Assembly (NCBI GenBank): GCA_002698425.1
Contig: NZXU01000050.1
Location: 62,001-126,000 of the forward strand
Source of the DNA: Ahrensia sp.
GTDB taxonomy: Bacteria; Pseudomonadota; Alphaproteobacteria; Rhizobiales; Rhizobiaceae
DNA length: 64,000 bases
Direction of reading: 5' to 3'
The notes below the pieces were generated by a model. It saw only the letters and a list, made by a program, of their open reading frames with translations. It had not been told where the DNA came from and ran no database searches. The translations under genes and the position numbers were made by a program. This document shows positions 8,978-18,814 of the stretch, one piece after another. Numbering within the stretch: the first letter of the stretch is position 1; each line of letters begins with the position of its first letter.

Positions 8978-9321
8978 TTCAGTCCGTCCCGAATTATTTT
9001 CGTTATGTCTAGGACTCCGGAGATGTTCTCCGACTCCCCTTTCCGGATCGCATCCGATTCACGCAGAACCCAAATTCCGATCGAGATGAGGCTGGCACGC
9101 AATTCCTTGGGAAGCGCATTGTCCGCCGCTGCCAGATCGTCGAGCAGTGTCGTCCAGAGGCGGATCGTGAAATGCACGGCTTCGACGCAGGCAAAGCTCT
9201 TGACACCGTCTTCCTGGGCCTTCGTCAACAGCTCCACCGAGCGGTCGAAAAGCTCCCGCTCCCGATCACGCTGATCCGTCGGCGAATCTTCCTGGATCTC
9301 AGCGTAACGCAACATAATCAT
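8974..9321 (-). CDS. flaF: Flagellar biosynthesis regulator FlaF
   Basis: A 115-residue helical protein typical of alphaproteobacterial flagellar clusters and always near flbT. FlaF promotes flagellin translation or secretion and works against FlbT. Conserved features include the [20 protein letters not shown] start and [20 protein letters not shown]. Translation likely begins at MIM or the adjacent MLRYAEIQ. It overlaps flbT by four bases and lies 40 bases downstream of flgL. Confidence 0.92.
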   Translation of the reverse strand: MIMLRYAEIQEDSPTDQRDRERELFDRSVELLTKAQEDGVKSFACVEAVHFTIRLWTTLLDDLAAADNALPKELRASLISIGIWVLRESDAIRKGESENISGVLDITKIIRDGLK

Positions 9322-9361
9322 GAGTTACCTACCATCTCGAAATGCACTGGTTTGAATATCA

Positions 9362-10402
9362 TTAGAGGTAATCCATTAACGACATTCTCTGGATTCTTGC
9401 TGTTATCTGATAAGAGGCTTCGAGTTGCGTCATCAGCGAATTCAGCTCGATGGAAACCTCATAGGGGTCGACCGCCTCGAGTTCGGAGGCGAAAGATTCC
9501 AGCAGTGACTTCTGCGATCCCAGCGTCTCGCTGGCGCGCGCGATGCGGCTCTCGACGAGACCGACCTTGCCCTGCATGTCCGTGATCGCGCCGTTGGCCG
9601 ATCCCATGTTCGAAATGACGAAATCGGACACGCTCAGGAGAGATTCGGCGTTCAGATTGCTGTCGAACAGCTCCATGGCGACGACGGACGCCATCATCAT
9701 CTTGCGGAAGCCGTCCTCGTTTGCGCTGACGGAGGTGTCGGCGCTGACGCCTGCATCGATACGCGACTGAAGCGGGTCGTCGGAGGCGACGGATACGTTC
9801 GCGGCCCAGCCGGTCCCCATATAGAGATCCATGACGTCATTGTTCATGAAGTCTTCGATCTGCGCCGCCGTGATGCCGGAGGCCAGCGGGTCGTCCTTCG
9901 CGAAGCCGAAATAGGCCTGGAACGCCGCGTCGAACGCAGCCTTTCCGCCGCCTGTCTCGTAATCGGCAATCGGCTGCTGGTCGGTGTTCTGCCCGCCGAA
10001 AATGAAGATGCCGTTGACCTGCGTATTCAGGACGGAGGTCATTTCCGCAACCGTGCTCGCCGCGGTCTGCTGGGCGGTGGAATACTGGGTCTTCTCGCCC
10101 ATGACGATGCCGACGGCATTGATCATGCCGCTCGACAGTTCGTTCAGATAATCCATCGAGTCCTGGGTCATCGTCAGGCGCGTCTGGATCTGGCTGTTGG
10201 TGTCGATCAGGCTTTGCGCATGGTCGATGTCGCTCTTGAAGGACTGGAGTTTCCGGCTTTCCGCTCCCAGCACGAGGCCGCTGTCGAAGTGCTTGCCGGT
10301 CACAACCTCCTTCTGCAGTTGCGGCATCTTGCCCTGCAACTGCGATGTCGACGACCGCAGGGCCAGGTTAAGCGCGTAGGTGGAGATGGTCGAGGTTCTC
10401 AT
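9362..10402 (-). CDS. flgL: Hook-filament junction protein FlgL
   Basis: A 346-residue flagellin-like junction protein (HAP3). The N-terminal and C-terminal helices resemble flagellin (start MRTSTISTYALNLALRSSTS; C-terminal LNSLMTQLEASYQITARIQR). The body contains the junction-protein phrase MTSVLNTQVNGIFIFGGQNT. It lies three bases after flgK, so the two junction proteins are co-produced. FlgN, encoded in the same direction, is the expected chaperone. Confidence 0.93.
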   Translation of the reverse strand: MRTSTISTYALNLALRSSTSQLQGKMPQLQKEVVTGKHFDSGLVLGAESRKLQSFKSDIDHAQSLIDTNSQIQTRLTMTQDSMDYLNELSSGMINAVGIVMGEKTQYSTAQQTAASTVAEMTSVLNTQVNGIFIFGGQNTDQQPIADYETGGGKAAFDAAFQAYFGFAKDDPLASGITAAQIEDFMNNDVMDLYMGTGWAANVSVASDDPLQSRIDAGVSADTSVSANEDGFRKMMMASVVAMELFDSNLNAESLLSVSDFVISNMGSANGAITDMQGKVGLVESRIARASETLGSQKSLLESFASELEAVDPYEVSIELNSLMTQLEASYQITARIQRMSLMDYL

Positions 10403-10405
10403 CCG

Positions 10406-11866
10406 TTACACCGAATTCAGCAGAACCTGCATCATCTCGTCGATCGCCTGAACGATTCGCGCCGATGCCTGGTAGGATTGTTCGAGTTCGACGAGGATCG
10501 CCATCTCCTCGTCCATGTTGACGCCCGTCTTCGACGACAACGACGACTGCAACCGCTCAAATAACGCCCCCTTCCCATCGGCTGCGGCGGATGCGCGGGA
10601 GCGCAGGGATTCCAGCCAGCCGATCGAGGATTCGGAGTATTCCGAAACCGAATAGCTGCCGGTGATACCGGCGCTCGGATCGGTCGCCATTGGCGTATTC
10701 ATCCGGTCGAGGAAGGCGATCAGTTGATCGGCGAAGCCCGCCTCGCCGGTGGAGTTGGCCACGTAGGCGGCGCCGTTTGCGCCGCCATCGCGCAGGAGTT
10801 CGGGGTTGCCGCCGACCGACGGGTCGTAGGCTGGGTTGATGCTGATCGTCTGGGCAATGCCGGTTGCGATCGTTCCAGCGAGGGGGATTGCCGGCCCGCC
10901 CGCATAGGTGAACAGGCCGGCAAGGTCCGGTCCGCCGCCACCCGACGTGTCGGTTTCGGCGAAAATGGTCACCATGGTACGGGCGATCTCGTCGAGCTGC
11001 GCCTGCATGTCGACTGTCACCGTGTCGCGCAGCTGGATCATCGCTTCCAGCGTTCCGGTCGCGTTCGTATCGGCGCCGACGCCGCCCATGACAGGCACGC
11101 CGTCGATGCGGATCGTGTTGCCGGTAATACCTGCCGAGTAGGAACTGAGCGGCTGGAAGGTCACCTCGCGCGGGACAGTCTCGAACAGGGTCACGCCCTG
11201 ATCGGTGTAAAGCACAAAGTCGTTGTTCTCGCGCTTGACCACGGAAACGGAGACATATTCGGAGATCTGCTTGAGCAGCGTATCCCGCTGGTCCAGCGCG
11301 TCATTGACGTCCTGTCCGGATCCCGTTCCCTTCACGATCTCGTCGTTGACCTGCTTGAACTGGTCCAGAAGGTTGTTCAGTTCCGCGACGGAGGAATTGA
11401 TGTTCTGGTCCAGCTCGGCGCGGTATTCCTGGATCGCCAGCGACGAGCTGTTGAGCCCGTCGGCGAGTTCCTTGGCGTAGCCGACTGCCGATTCGGCGAG
11501 CAGCGTGTTCGAGGAATCGTTCCCGTAGAGCTGAAGCGCGTCCTCGAAGTTTGCGAGCAGCGTGGCGGCAGAGGTGGAGTTGTCAGCGCCGTTGACGAGG
11601 CGTTGCAGCCGGTTGGCGCCATTGCTGATGATCGACTGCGCCTGGCTGTCAGACAGCGCCTGGAGGCTGTCCCACAACAGGTCGTCGCTGGTGGCGCGGG
11701 TGATGCTGACCACGCGCGCTCCGTTCCCGGTGCTGACGAGAACGGCATCGCGGCGCACGTAATTTTCGTTCGACGCCTCGGAAATATTGCGCGATGTCAC
11801 GGTCGTTTGAACACCCGTGTTCATCAGGGAGTTCTGAGCGATCCGTAGTGCCGAAGTGAGCGACAT
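10406..11866 (-). CDS. flgK: Hook-associated protein FlgK
   Basis: A 486-residue hook-filament junction protein (HAP1). It has the rod/hook N-terminal motif (SLTSALRIAQNSLMNTGVQT, then SRNISEASNENYVRRDA). The C-terminal helix, MAILVELEQSYQASARIVQA, is typical of the family. The middle part is an acidic, Ser/Thr-rich extracellular domain. It starts 83 bases after flgE and ends three bases before flgL. It is slightly shorter than enteric FlgK, as in other rhizobia. Confidence 0.95.
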   Translation of the reverse strand: MSLTSALRIAQNSLMNTGVQTTVTSRNISEASNENYVRRDAVLVSTGNGARVVSITRATSDDLLWDSLQALSDSQAQSIISNGANRLQRLVNGADNSTSAATLLANFEDALQLYGNDSSNTLLAESAVGYAKELADGLNSSSLAIQEYRAELDQNINSSVAELNNLLDQFKQVNDEIVKGTGSGQDVNDALDQRDTLLKQISEYVSVSVVKRENNDFVLYTDQGVTLFETVPREVTFQPLSSYSAGITGNTIRIDGVPVMGGVGADTNATGTLEAMIQLRDTVTVDMQAQLDEIARTMVTIFAETDTSGGGGPDLAGLFTYAGGPAIPLAGTIATGIAQTISINPAYDPSVGGNPELLRDGGANGAAYVANSTGEAGFADQLIAFLDRMNTPMATDPSAGITGSYSVSEYSESSIGWLESLRSRASAAADGKGALFERLQSSLSSKTGVNMDEEMAILVELEQSYQASARIVQAIDEMMQVLLNSV

Positions 11867-11949
11867 CGTCAGTTTTTCCGTTTCGCCGCGTATCCCCTAT
11901 ACGATCGGCTGCGTTCGAACTTCATGCGTACGCGGTACAATTTCATTAC

Positions 11950-13206
11950 CTAGCGAACGACGTTCAGGAGAACGTCCATCAGGTCCGATCCGGTTTGGAA
12001 GACCTTGGAATTCGCCGTGTAGCTTCGCTGGGCCTGGATCATGTCCGTCAGCTCTTCGGCGATGTCGACATTGGCCGATTCCACCGCGCCGGACACGATC
12101 TTGCCGTTCCCGCCGGAATTCGCGAAGCCGATCTTGACCTCGCCGGAATTCTCCGTGGTCTGGAAGACATTGCCGGACAGCGACTGAAGCTGATCCGGGC
12201 TCGCAACCGACGCCATGCCGATGCGATAGAGCGACTGCACCGAGCCGTCGCTGAACTGCGCGTTGACGATGCCGTCGGCCGAAATCTCGATGCTGTCGAT
12301 GGTTGCCGGGGCGTTACCGTTCACCTTGATGTCGGACACGAGGAAGTCGGTAGCCAGCTGCGTCATGTTGCCGAGGCCGATTTCCAGCGCCTCGCCGCCC
12401 GGTACGTTCACAGTGATCGACGTCGGGCTGAAAGCATCGAGATCGCCGGTCGTCGGGTCGAATGTGAGGGTTTCCGTGGCAAGCGGGCCGGCCGCATAGG
12501 GGAAGCCTGTTCCCGCAGACGCTTCGGCCTGGTCGAACACCGAGAGCTCCCAAGTGTTGGTGCCGGTCTTCGTGTAGTAGAGATCGAGCATGATCTCGCC
12601 GCCGAGGCTGTCATAGACGACCCAGGACGATTTCGCCGTGTATTCGCTAGTCGACAGGTTGGCCGACGGCAAGTCGCCGGTCACGGCTTCCGAAGAGCTC
12701 GGAAGGTTCGAAGAGAACGTCGCCTCGGTGGAGGCGGTGGCCTCAAGGGCCGCGCTCGTGATCGTTACCGTTTCGAGACCTTCATAGCTGTTGACGACTG
12801 CGGATGGTACGCCGTTGTCGTAGCTGTAGCCGACCAGATAATAGCCCGCCGCATTGACCAGTTGACCCTGGGCATCGGGAACGAACGAACCGGCTCTCGT
12901 CAGGAAGGAGTTACCCTCGGCGTCCTGGACGATGAAGAATCCGCTGCCGTCGATCGCCAAATCGGTGGTCGAGTTGGTGTATTCGAGAACGCCCTGCTGG
13001 GAGACCGCCTGACGGACCGTGGTGACGATGCCGCCGGAGTTGTAGGCGCCGGCGGATCCATTCACGACCAGCGTCGAAAACTCGGTGCTAAAGCCCTTGT
13101 AGCCCGCGGTGTCGGCGTTCGCGATGTTGTCGGCGACTGTCGAAAGCCTGCTTGCCTGCCCTTGCATACCGGACACGCCGGTGCGCATCATACCGTAGAG
13201 GCTCAT
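11950..13206 (-). CDS. flgE: Flagellar hook protein FlgE
   Basis: A 418-residue hook subunit. It has the flagellar basal-body rod N-terminus (LYGMMRTGVSGMQGQASRLS, then VADNIANADTAGYKG) and the C-terminal helix with LTDMIQAQRSYTANSKVFQT. The central domain is Ser/Thr-rich and carries the FlgE D2 type sequence. A GGGATATCCTC stretch just before ATG is a usable ribosome site. The gene follows the ftcR regulator by 21 bases and begins the flgE-flgK-flgL-flaF-flbT-flgD series found in all rhizobial clusters. Confidence 0.96.
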   Translation of the reverse strand: MSLYGMMRTGVSGMQGQASRLSTVADNIANADTAGYKGFSTEFSTLVVNGSAGAYNSGGIVTTVRQAVSQQGVLEYTNSTTDLAIDGSGFFIVQDAEGNSFLTRAGSFVPDAQGQLVNAAGYYLVGYSYDNGVPSAVVNSYEGLETVTITSAALEATASTEATFSSNLPSSSEAVTGDLPSANLSTSEYTAKSSWVVYDSLGGEIMLDLYYTKTGTNTWELSVFDQAEASAGTGFPYAAGPLATETLTFDPTTGDLDAFSPTSITVNVPGGEALEIGLGNMTQLATDFLVSDIKVNGNAPATIDSIEISADGIVNAQFSDGSVQSLYRIGMASVASPDQLQSLSGNVFQTTENSGEVKIGFANSGGNGKIVSGAVESANVDIAEELTDMIQAQRSYTANSKVFQTGSDLMDVLLNVVR

Positions 13207-13227
13207 GAGGATATCCCTCCTGTTGCA

Positions 13228-13995
13228 TTAGCTTCCGACAATAGCCTCCAAATCTTGTCCGAACCTGCCCCCGGCCTCGGCGGCGTCGGGCGTCTTGCCG
13301 GTTTTCGCGGCGACCTGCACGCTGGCCGGAGCCTCGAGGCGGTAGCCCAGAAAACGCTTGGAATCGATGATTTCGTAGCCGAGCACCTTGCGCAGTTTCT
13401 TGCGCAGTTTGGAGATATGGCTTTCGATCACGCACTCCTCGACGTCCTGTTCGAACAGGCCGTAGACGGCGTTGTAGATCTGGCTGCGCGTGGCGCGGCG
13501 ATCACCATTGGACGCCAGATATTCGAGGATGCGACGCTCGCGGCGCGGCAGCGGAAAACTGCAGCCGTCGATCTCGGGATCTCGCCCATCGGTGAAGACA
13601 CGCAGGCGACCGAACTCGAAAGCCGACCGCGACGTATCCTTGCGGCGGCGAATAGCGGCCACACGCGCCAGGATCTCGCGGACATGGATCGGCTTGCGCA
13701 CGACATCGTCGGCGCCGACTTCGAAGCGGTGCAGTATATCCGGCAGCGAATTCTGCTCGATCAGCGAAATAACAGGCGATTTCGTGGTCGATCGAATACA
13801 GCTGATCGGACAAATACTCTCGTCCGTATCGCCAACAAGAAAGGCTTCTATTGATTCAAGCTCGTTCGTGCAAATTGAATCAAGCCAATTGGGAAGTTCT
13901 TTCCCCGAAACTCCAAATACAGGGTATCCAATACGCTGGAACATGCCGCCGAATCCTTGCAAAACAAGGTCGCGGTCGTCGATGACGACTATCAT
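13228..13995 (-). CDS. ftcR: Flagellar transcriptional regulator FtcR/Rem (OmpR-type)
   Basis: A 255-residue two-domain regulator: an atypical receiver (residues ~1-115) and an OmpR/PhoB winged helix (~120-225, with PLPRRERRILEYLASNGDRR and ESHISKLRKKLRKVLGYEII). The acidic pair D6-D7 and a K-P near residue 101 remain, but the strand that should end in the phospho-accepting Asp reads EAFLVGDTDES, so phosphorylation is doubtful. Its place directly upstream of flgE matches FtcR of Brucella and Rem of Sinorhizobium, which activate flagellar genes. There is no partner kinase beside it, consistent with an orphan regulator. Confidence 0.9.
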   Translation of the reverse strand: MIVVIDDRDLVLQGFGGMFQRIGYPVFGVSGKELPNWLDSICTNELESIEAFLVGDTDESICPISCIRSTTKSPVISLIEQNSLPDILHRFEVGADDVVRKPIHVREILARVAAIRRRKDTSRSAFEFGRLRVFTDGRDPEIDGCSFPLPRRERRILEYLASNGDRRATRSQIYNAVYGLFEQDVEECVIESHISKLRKKLRKVLGYEIIDSKRFLGYRLEAPASVQVAAKTGKTPDAAEAGGRFGQDLEAIVGS

Positions 13996-14138
13996 TTAAC
14001 ATCCCCCGCCCGAATCACTTCATTGTTCGGTTCTTCGGGCTTAACGGAGCAGAGAATCTATCCACAATCGCAATTTCTTGCGTATTGCAGATTTTACATT
14101 CTTGTGAATCAAAACGAATCGTTTTTGGGGATGCGGCT

Positions 14139-14771
14139 TTACTTCCCGCAAAAGGCGCGGGCAGAGGGGGTCCAGTTGCCGACGCCGGTCGCCACCATAT
14201 TCGTGATCACCCGGCAGACATAACGCTTCTGGGCGGCGTTGTTATCGGGACCGGCATGGTAGCGCGCGACCGCCATAGACCACGTTTTATGCTGTTTTTT
14301 CAACTGCCTAAGAAATGAGGCGGCGTACATGACATTGCGTTCGGGGTCGAACATCGCGGCGTCGGAGGGGAAGCGGTCGCGGTGATAGTAATGATTGATC
14401 TGCATGCATCCGACATCGATCAGGCGGGCGCCGTGGCGGCGGGCTTTGTCGAAGTCGCGCAGCGCCGCTTCAACCGTCGCGGGAAACTCGGTCCTGCCCT
14501 CGATGTTCATCGCGTAGGGGTGAAGTCCTCCTTTCATGCCGGATTCGGTCAATCCGACCGCATAAAGCACGCCGACCGGGACGTTGTAGGCCTTCGCAGC
14601 CTGCATCACGTAGCGTTCACAGATTCCCTGGGCGTGCGGGGCGGCGGCCGATTCGGCGTCAGATGAAAAGCCGATCATTGCCGTCAGCATCGCCAGTATC
14701 GGCATGCCCGCGGCCAAGCGGGCTGTGAGAGTGGCCTGACTGCGCTTCGCGATTTGGATTTCTCGATTCAT
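14139..14771 (-). CDS. Lytic transglycosylase (SLT domain), flagellar cluster
   Basis: A 210-residue secreted peptidoglycan lyase. Residues ~20-45 form a signal-like hydrophobic segment. The SLT/lysozyme-like fold has the catalytic Glu in YAVGLTESG, and later DVGCMQINHYYH and VARYHAGPDN motifs typical of transglycosylases. It most likely opens the cell wall for the rod, replacing the muramidase domain missing from FlgJ. The start at 14771 overlaps fliK by 113 bases; the alternative ATG 14705 still overlaps by 47. The 142 bases after it are the ftcR promoter region. Confidence 0.88.
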   Translation of the reverse strand: MNREIQIAKRSQATLTARLAAGMPILAMLTAMIGFSSDAESAAAPHAQGICERYVMQAAKAYNVPVGVLYAVGLTESGMKGGLHPYAMNIEGRTEFPATVEAALRDFDKARRHGARLIDVGCMQINHYYHRDRFPSDAAMFDPERNVMYAASFLRQLKKQHKTWSMAVARYHAGPDNNAAQKRYVCRVITNMVATGVGNWTPSARAFCGK

Positions 14772-16257
14772 TTGACGTGTTCCCGCGGTTGTCCTGTCCC
14801 GCGAACTGTCCGGAATTGTCGCGGTTCTGGCCGGTGAATTGCTGCGGCGCCTGGTCGTTGCGGTTGACCGAGACGGTAATATCGGAGGACGAGACGCCGG
14901 CGGCGCGCAGCGCGGAGCGGATCGCGTCGGAATCGCGCGACAGCATCTCCGCGGTCTTGTCGGATTCGGCGCGGATCGCCACGTGCAACTGGCCGTCGAC
15001 GGAATGCAGCCGGATATTCACGGTGCCGAGTTCGGCGGGATTGAGCTGCAACTGCATCGAACGGACCGGCCGGTTGGACGCGCCATTGGCGGTGACCACG
15101 ACGCGTGTCGGGGCCAGTTCCTCGAGATCGCGCATAACCGCATCGGCGACCTGGCCGGCGGGGGATGCCGTGCCGCTGGTCGCGGAAGCCTGCGTCATCT
15201 GAAAGACGGGCGCGGTCGTGGCGGGCTTGTCAGCCACGGCTGCCTGGGCAGGGGTTGCGGTCGCCTGGGCCGTCGCCGCGTTCGTTTTCGGAGCGCGGTC
15301 AAGCGCCGTGTCCGCTGCGACAGCCGGTTCGGCCTTGCCGCCCGTGTTCACTTTCGTATCGGACGTCAGTTCCGGCGCGCGAATTGAGGTGTCGGATCCC
15401 GGCGCGGTGGAGGCCGGCGGTGTAGCAACGCCGGTCCTGGCGGGATTGGCTTCGACCGCTCCCGCGGCCGTCTCGCCCGGGGTGCGGACAGCGGGCTTGC
15501 TCGCAGTATCGGCGGCGACGGGCGCGGATGAAGCTCTATCGGCCCGGCGCGGTTCGGGCTGGTCGGGAGAAGCGGCCTTCCTTGCGCGTCCGGTCTCGAC
15601 GGAAGCCGCCGCCATTTCAGCGGCCTGGCGGGTCGAAGCACGATCGCCTGCTTCCGTCGGCGGCACCTCCGCCTCCGCGGGAGTCGCGCCGACGACCACA
15701 TCAGCCTTCTTCGGCGCGGCATCGGCAGGAACGTCACTTTCCCCGGAGGCGATTGACATGTCTTCGCCATTCCCGCTCGCCACTGCGACTTCAGGATTGG
15801 CGACTGTCGACCGGGCGGTCTGCGCCGAGGCGCCAGCCTCGCCATCATCAGCTTCCAATGGGAGACTGGTCTCCTCGCCGGGCGCGTCGGCTACCGGCGA
15901 CAGGGACGGTTGAACGGCCTCGGAGTTTTCGGGACCGGAAGCGGTCTGCTCCGCCGTGACCTCGTCCGCGGCAGTTTCAGGCGCTCCGGTGGAGGCTTCT
16001 TCTCCCGCGACATTGCGCCAGCGCGCCGTTGCGAGAAAATCAACCTGCTTGGTGCGGCCGGCATCCGGCGTGGCGGGCACTGTTTCGGCAGCTTCGGACT
16101 CGCCCTTGCCCGACGCTCCGGTTTGCTCACCTTTTATCGCCTGATCGAGCGTCTCCGCGAAACCGCCATCGGATCCGGTGGATCTCCGTGCCTGACCGCC
16201 CGTCGACGCAAGCGCCGTCGTGGAGTTGAGCGCCGCGGTGGTGCCGTTGCCAATCAT
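14659..16257 (-). CDS. fliK: Hook-length control protein FliK (MotD)
   Basis: A 532-residue secreted molecular ruler, called MotD in Sinorhizobium. Residues ~1-370 are disordered and rich in Ala, Thr, Glu and Pro. The compact C-terminal switch domain (~385-470) has the family motif LQLNPAELGTVNIRLHSVDG followed by LHVAIRAESDKTAEMLSRD. A Gln/Asn-rich tail follows. It overlaps motC by four bases and its 3' end overlaps the transglycosylase gene. The low-complexity part explains several spurious antisense frames. Confidence 0.92.
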   Translation of the reverse strand: MIGNGTTAALNSTTALASTGGQARRSTGSDGGFAETLDQAIKGEQTGASGKGESEAAETVPATPDAGRTKQVDFLATARWRNVAGEEASTGAPETAADEVTAEQTASGPENSEAVQPSLSPVADAPGEETSLPLEADDGEAGASAQTARSTVANPEVAVASGNGEDMSIASGESDVPADAAPKKADVVVGATPAEAEVPPTEAGDRASTRQAAEMAAASVETGRARKAASPDQPEPRRADRASSAPVAADTASKPAVRTPGETAAGAVEANPARTGVATPPASTAPGSDTSIRAPELTSDTKVNTGGKAEPAVAADTALDRAPKTNAATAQATATPAQAAVADKPATTAPVFQMTQASATSGTASPAGQVADAVMRDLEELAPTRVVVTANGASNRPVRSMQLQLNPAELGTVNIRLHSVDGQLHVAIRAESDKTAEMLSRDSDAIRSALRAAGVSSSDITVSVNRNDQAPQQFTGQNRDNSGQFAGQDNRGNTSNESRNPNREAQSGHSHSPLGRGHADTGDADGNDRLFI

Positions 16258-17477
16258 TGAAATTTCCCCAGCATCTCGTCGATGTCGCCGAGCTTGTCAC
16301 GCGTGCCGCCGATGAATTCGTCGAAATTGGAAAGGCCATTGTCCGGTGCGTCGTCCGCCGGCGCCTTGAAAATGCTCTCGCGGCGCGGCGCGGGCTCCGA
16401 TGCTATCGACGCGGTCACCGTCGGCTCCGGATCCATTACGGCACGGGCGATGGCCAGAACCGCGTCGAGCAGTTCGCGGTCGCCATCGGAGAGAACGGAG
16501 CGATCAATCGCCTGCAATTCCTCCATCACCGATTCGATGTTCTCGGAGGTGACTTCGGAGATCTGCGCGTAGAGCGCCTGGCGTGCATCGATCTGCGAAC
16601 CGACCTCCGGTTTCGAATCCTCGTCCGGTTCTTCCGGCATGAGTTCGGCCAGATGGCGCACAAGGCCGCTGTGGCCCTCCACAGTCGCCTTGCGCATCAA
16701 GCGCACCACCACGGCGCTGCGATAGGGTTCCGGCATGAACTCCACCACCTCGACAACGCCTTTGATATCCATCAGGCCGTCCAGAACGATTACGCCGTCG
16801 ACAAACTCGCCGGCGAACTGCACGGCATAGGGCGATGCGATGTAACGACGCGCGTACCGGCTGGCGATCCGGAGAAAGGAATGGGGATCCTGCCGGCGCT
16901 TGTGAATGGTCATCAGGCGGCGTAGCGCCGCCTCCTCGACCAGCGTTCCCGGCGCCAGCAGCCGCGCGGCGTCGAAATCCTTGCGGGCGCTGTCGTCGTC
17001 CTTGGAGACAAGGCCGCGCACCAAGCCCAGATATGCGCCGAACAGGCCGCCGATCTTGATCGGATCGACATTTTTCAGCCGCGCTTCCGCCGTGCGGCCC
17101 GCGCCTTTCTGATAGACGAGAATCGCGATCGCCAGACGGACGATCTCATCGTCCCTGCCGCCGAGATCGGCGAGGCGCGTCTGCAGCGTTTCGGGGTTTC
17201 CTCCGGCCATGGCGTAAGCGATTAGCGCCTTGGCGTTTTTCGGCTCATGCAGTTCCGCGGCATTCATGTCGCGAAATCCCTTGTCGATGAGCTTCACCAG
17301 TTCCAGCTGCATGCCGAGCGCCGACTTGTCGCCATCAGCGATCTCGTCCTGGATTCGCTGCAGCGACCGCACCAGCTTGTAAGGCTCGGCCTCCAGTCCG
17401 GAAGCCGCCCCGGGATGCATGGCGGCCAGCATGGCGCCGCAGGCCGTAAAGGCGCTTATGGCCCGCCTCACGCTCAT
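16254..17477 (-). CDS. motC: Periplasmic motor protein MotC
   Basis: A 407-residue exported protein with an N-terminal signal (AISAFTACGAMLAAMHPGAA) and a helical, TPR-like body. In Sinorhizobium, MotC is a periplasmic partner of MotB that is needed for fast rotation and is stabilised by MotE, encoded here at 27273. It overlaps motB and fliK by four bases each. The C-terminal ~70 residues are proline/acidic and probably flexible. MotC is restricted to rhizobial lineages, supporting the taxonomic placement. Confidence 0.9.
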   Translation of the reverse strand: MSVRRAISAFTACGAMLAAMHPGAASGLEAEPYKLVRSLQRIQDEIADGDKSALGMQLELVKLIDKGFRDMNAAELHEPKNAKALIAYAMAGGNPETLQTRLADLGGRDDEIVRLAIAILVYQKGAGRTAEARLKNVDPIKIGGLFGAYLGLVRGLVSKDDDSARKDFDAARLLAPGTLVEEAALRRLMTIHKRRQDPHSFLRIASRYARRYIASPYAVQFAGEFVDGVIVLDGLMDIKGVVEVVEFMPEPYRSAVVVRLMRKATVEGHSGLVRHLAELMPEEPDEDSKPEVGSQIDARQALYAQISEVTSENIESVMEELQAIDRSVLSDGDRELLDAVLAIARAVMDPEPTVTASIASEPAPRRESIFKAPADDAPDNGLSNFDEFIGGTRDKLGDIDEMLGKFQ

Positions 17478-18814
17478 CCCGCGTCAACCTCCACCAGCAC
17501 TTCGATGCGACGGTTGGCCGGAGAGAAAGGATCTTCCGTGTCAATCAACTTACGGTCCGCGAACCCGGAAATCTCTCGCACGCGCGTTTCGTCCAGGCCG
17601 CCGCGCAGAAGCATGTAATAGGCAGACTGCGCGCGCGAGGCGGACAAGCGCCAATTGTCATAGTCCTTGGAGCGGAAGGGGCGTGCATCGGTATGGCCGT
17701 GAATACGAATGCCGCCATTCTGCTCCGCCAGCACGCCGCCGATCTTTTCGAGCGCTAGGACAAGATCCTTCGACGGCACGGCGGACCCGAGCTCGAACAT
17801 GGAAATGTTGAGAGCATCCGTCAGCGAGATCAGGATCTCGCCGCCCGAGACCTCGACGGAGACGTCGCTGGCGACCTCCGCATCGTCACCGAAAACTTCG
17901 GCCAACTTCTCCGAAATCTTGCCGCGAAGCTCTTCCGCCGCGGTTTCCAGGGCGAGAGCCTTTATCGCCTCTTCGGCTTCTGCTTCGGTCAATTCCGGGG
18001 TTTCGCCGATCGCGGCCGTTTCCGTCACTTCACCTTCTGCGGCTTCGGCCATCATCTCCGCGGCTTTGTCCTGACCTTCACCGGCGCCGTCCGCCGCCTC
18101 GGCGTTCATGTCGCCACCCGTCTCCCCGCCCTCACCGCCACCCATGCGGATCGCGAGATTGTCGGTGGCCGGAACGCCGTCTTCGGCGGGTTCGGCGACG
18201 ATCACCTCCGGCGCGGTCCCCTCCGCGTCGATCCCTTCGCCGTCGGTTTCGTAGCGGCCGGACAATTGCCCCTTGTCGTTGGATTGGCGAACTTCCTCGT
18301 TCCAGAAATTCGGCGAGAACGGGTCCATGAAAGCCTCGCCGCCCTGAGCGTCATTGATCGCATCATTGCCGTTGCGACCGCCCTCTTCCTCGATGGCCTG
18401 GACTTCGCCCGGCGCCTTGTGATCGGCAATCTGGTCGAGCACGGTGAAGGGATCGGCGAAGAACTGCGCCTCGGCCACCTTCTGCTCTTCCTCGGCGGCT
18501 TCCGTGTCGTTGTTCTGTTCGGGGAATTGCTCGTTCGGAGCCTGGACCTCGATCTCCTGAACGCCCTCGGCGTCGTGAAGGCCCTTCACGCTGCGGTTGC
18601 GATCGACGAGTTTCACCGGATTGAAGTAGCTGGCGACGGCCTTCTTGGTTTCCTCGTTGGCGGCGTTAATCAGCCAGAGGACGAGGAAAAGGGCCATCAT
18701 GGCGGTCATGAAGTCGGCAAAGGCGATCTTCCAGGCGCCGCCGTGATGGCCGTGCTCGCCCTCGCCGCCGCGCTTGATGATGATAATTTCCTGGTGCTTT
18801 TCCTTGTCGCTCAC
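17474..18814 (-). CDS. motB: Flagellar motor stator protein MotB
   Basis: A 446-residue stator subunit. One membrane helix near residues 30-50 carries the proton-binding Asp in AFADFMTAMMALFLVLWLIN. The C-terminal OmpA-like peptidoglycan-binding domain (~310-446) has GGIRIHGHTDARPF and SASRAQSAYYMLLRGGLDE. Between them is a linker of about 240 residues, extremely rich in Glu, Ala and Gly, longer than in enteric MotB and typical of rhizobial MotB. Its partner motA is 16 kb away on the other strand. Confidence 0.95.
   Translation of the reverse strand: MSDKEKHQEIIIIKRGGEGEHGHHGGAWKIAFADFMTAMMALFLVLWLINAANEETKKAVASYFNPVKLVDRNRSVKGLHDAEGVQEIEVQAPNEQFPEQNNDTEAAEEEQKVAEAQFFADPFTVLDQIADHKAPGEVQAIEEEGGRNGNDAINDAQGGEAFMDPFSPNFWNEEVRQSNDKGQLSGRYETDGEGIDAEGTAPEVIVAEPAEDGVPATDNLAIRMGGGEGGETGGDMNAEAADGAGEGQDKAAEMMAEAAEGEVTETAAIGETPELTEAEAEEAIKALALETAAEELRGKISEKLAEVFGDDAEVASDVSVEVSGGEILISLTDALNISMFELGSAVPSKDLVLALEKIGGVLAEQNGGIRIHGHTDARPFRSKDYDNWRLSASRAQSAYYMLLRGGLDETRVREISGFADRKLIDTEDPFSPANRRIEVLVEVDAG

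Noticed and set aside
11995..13854. 619-codon plus-strand open frame opposite flgE and ftcR
   Set aside because: Antisense shadow of two certain genes, with no ribosome site or domain.
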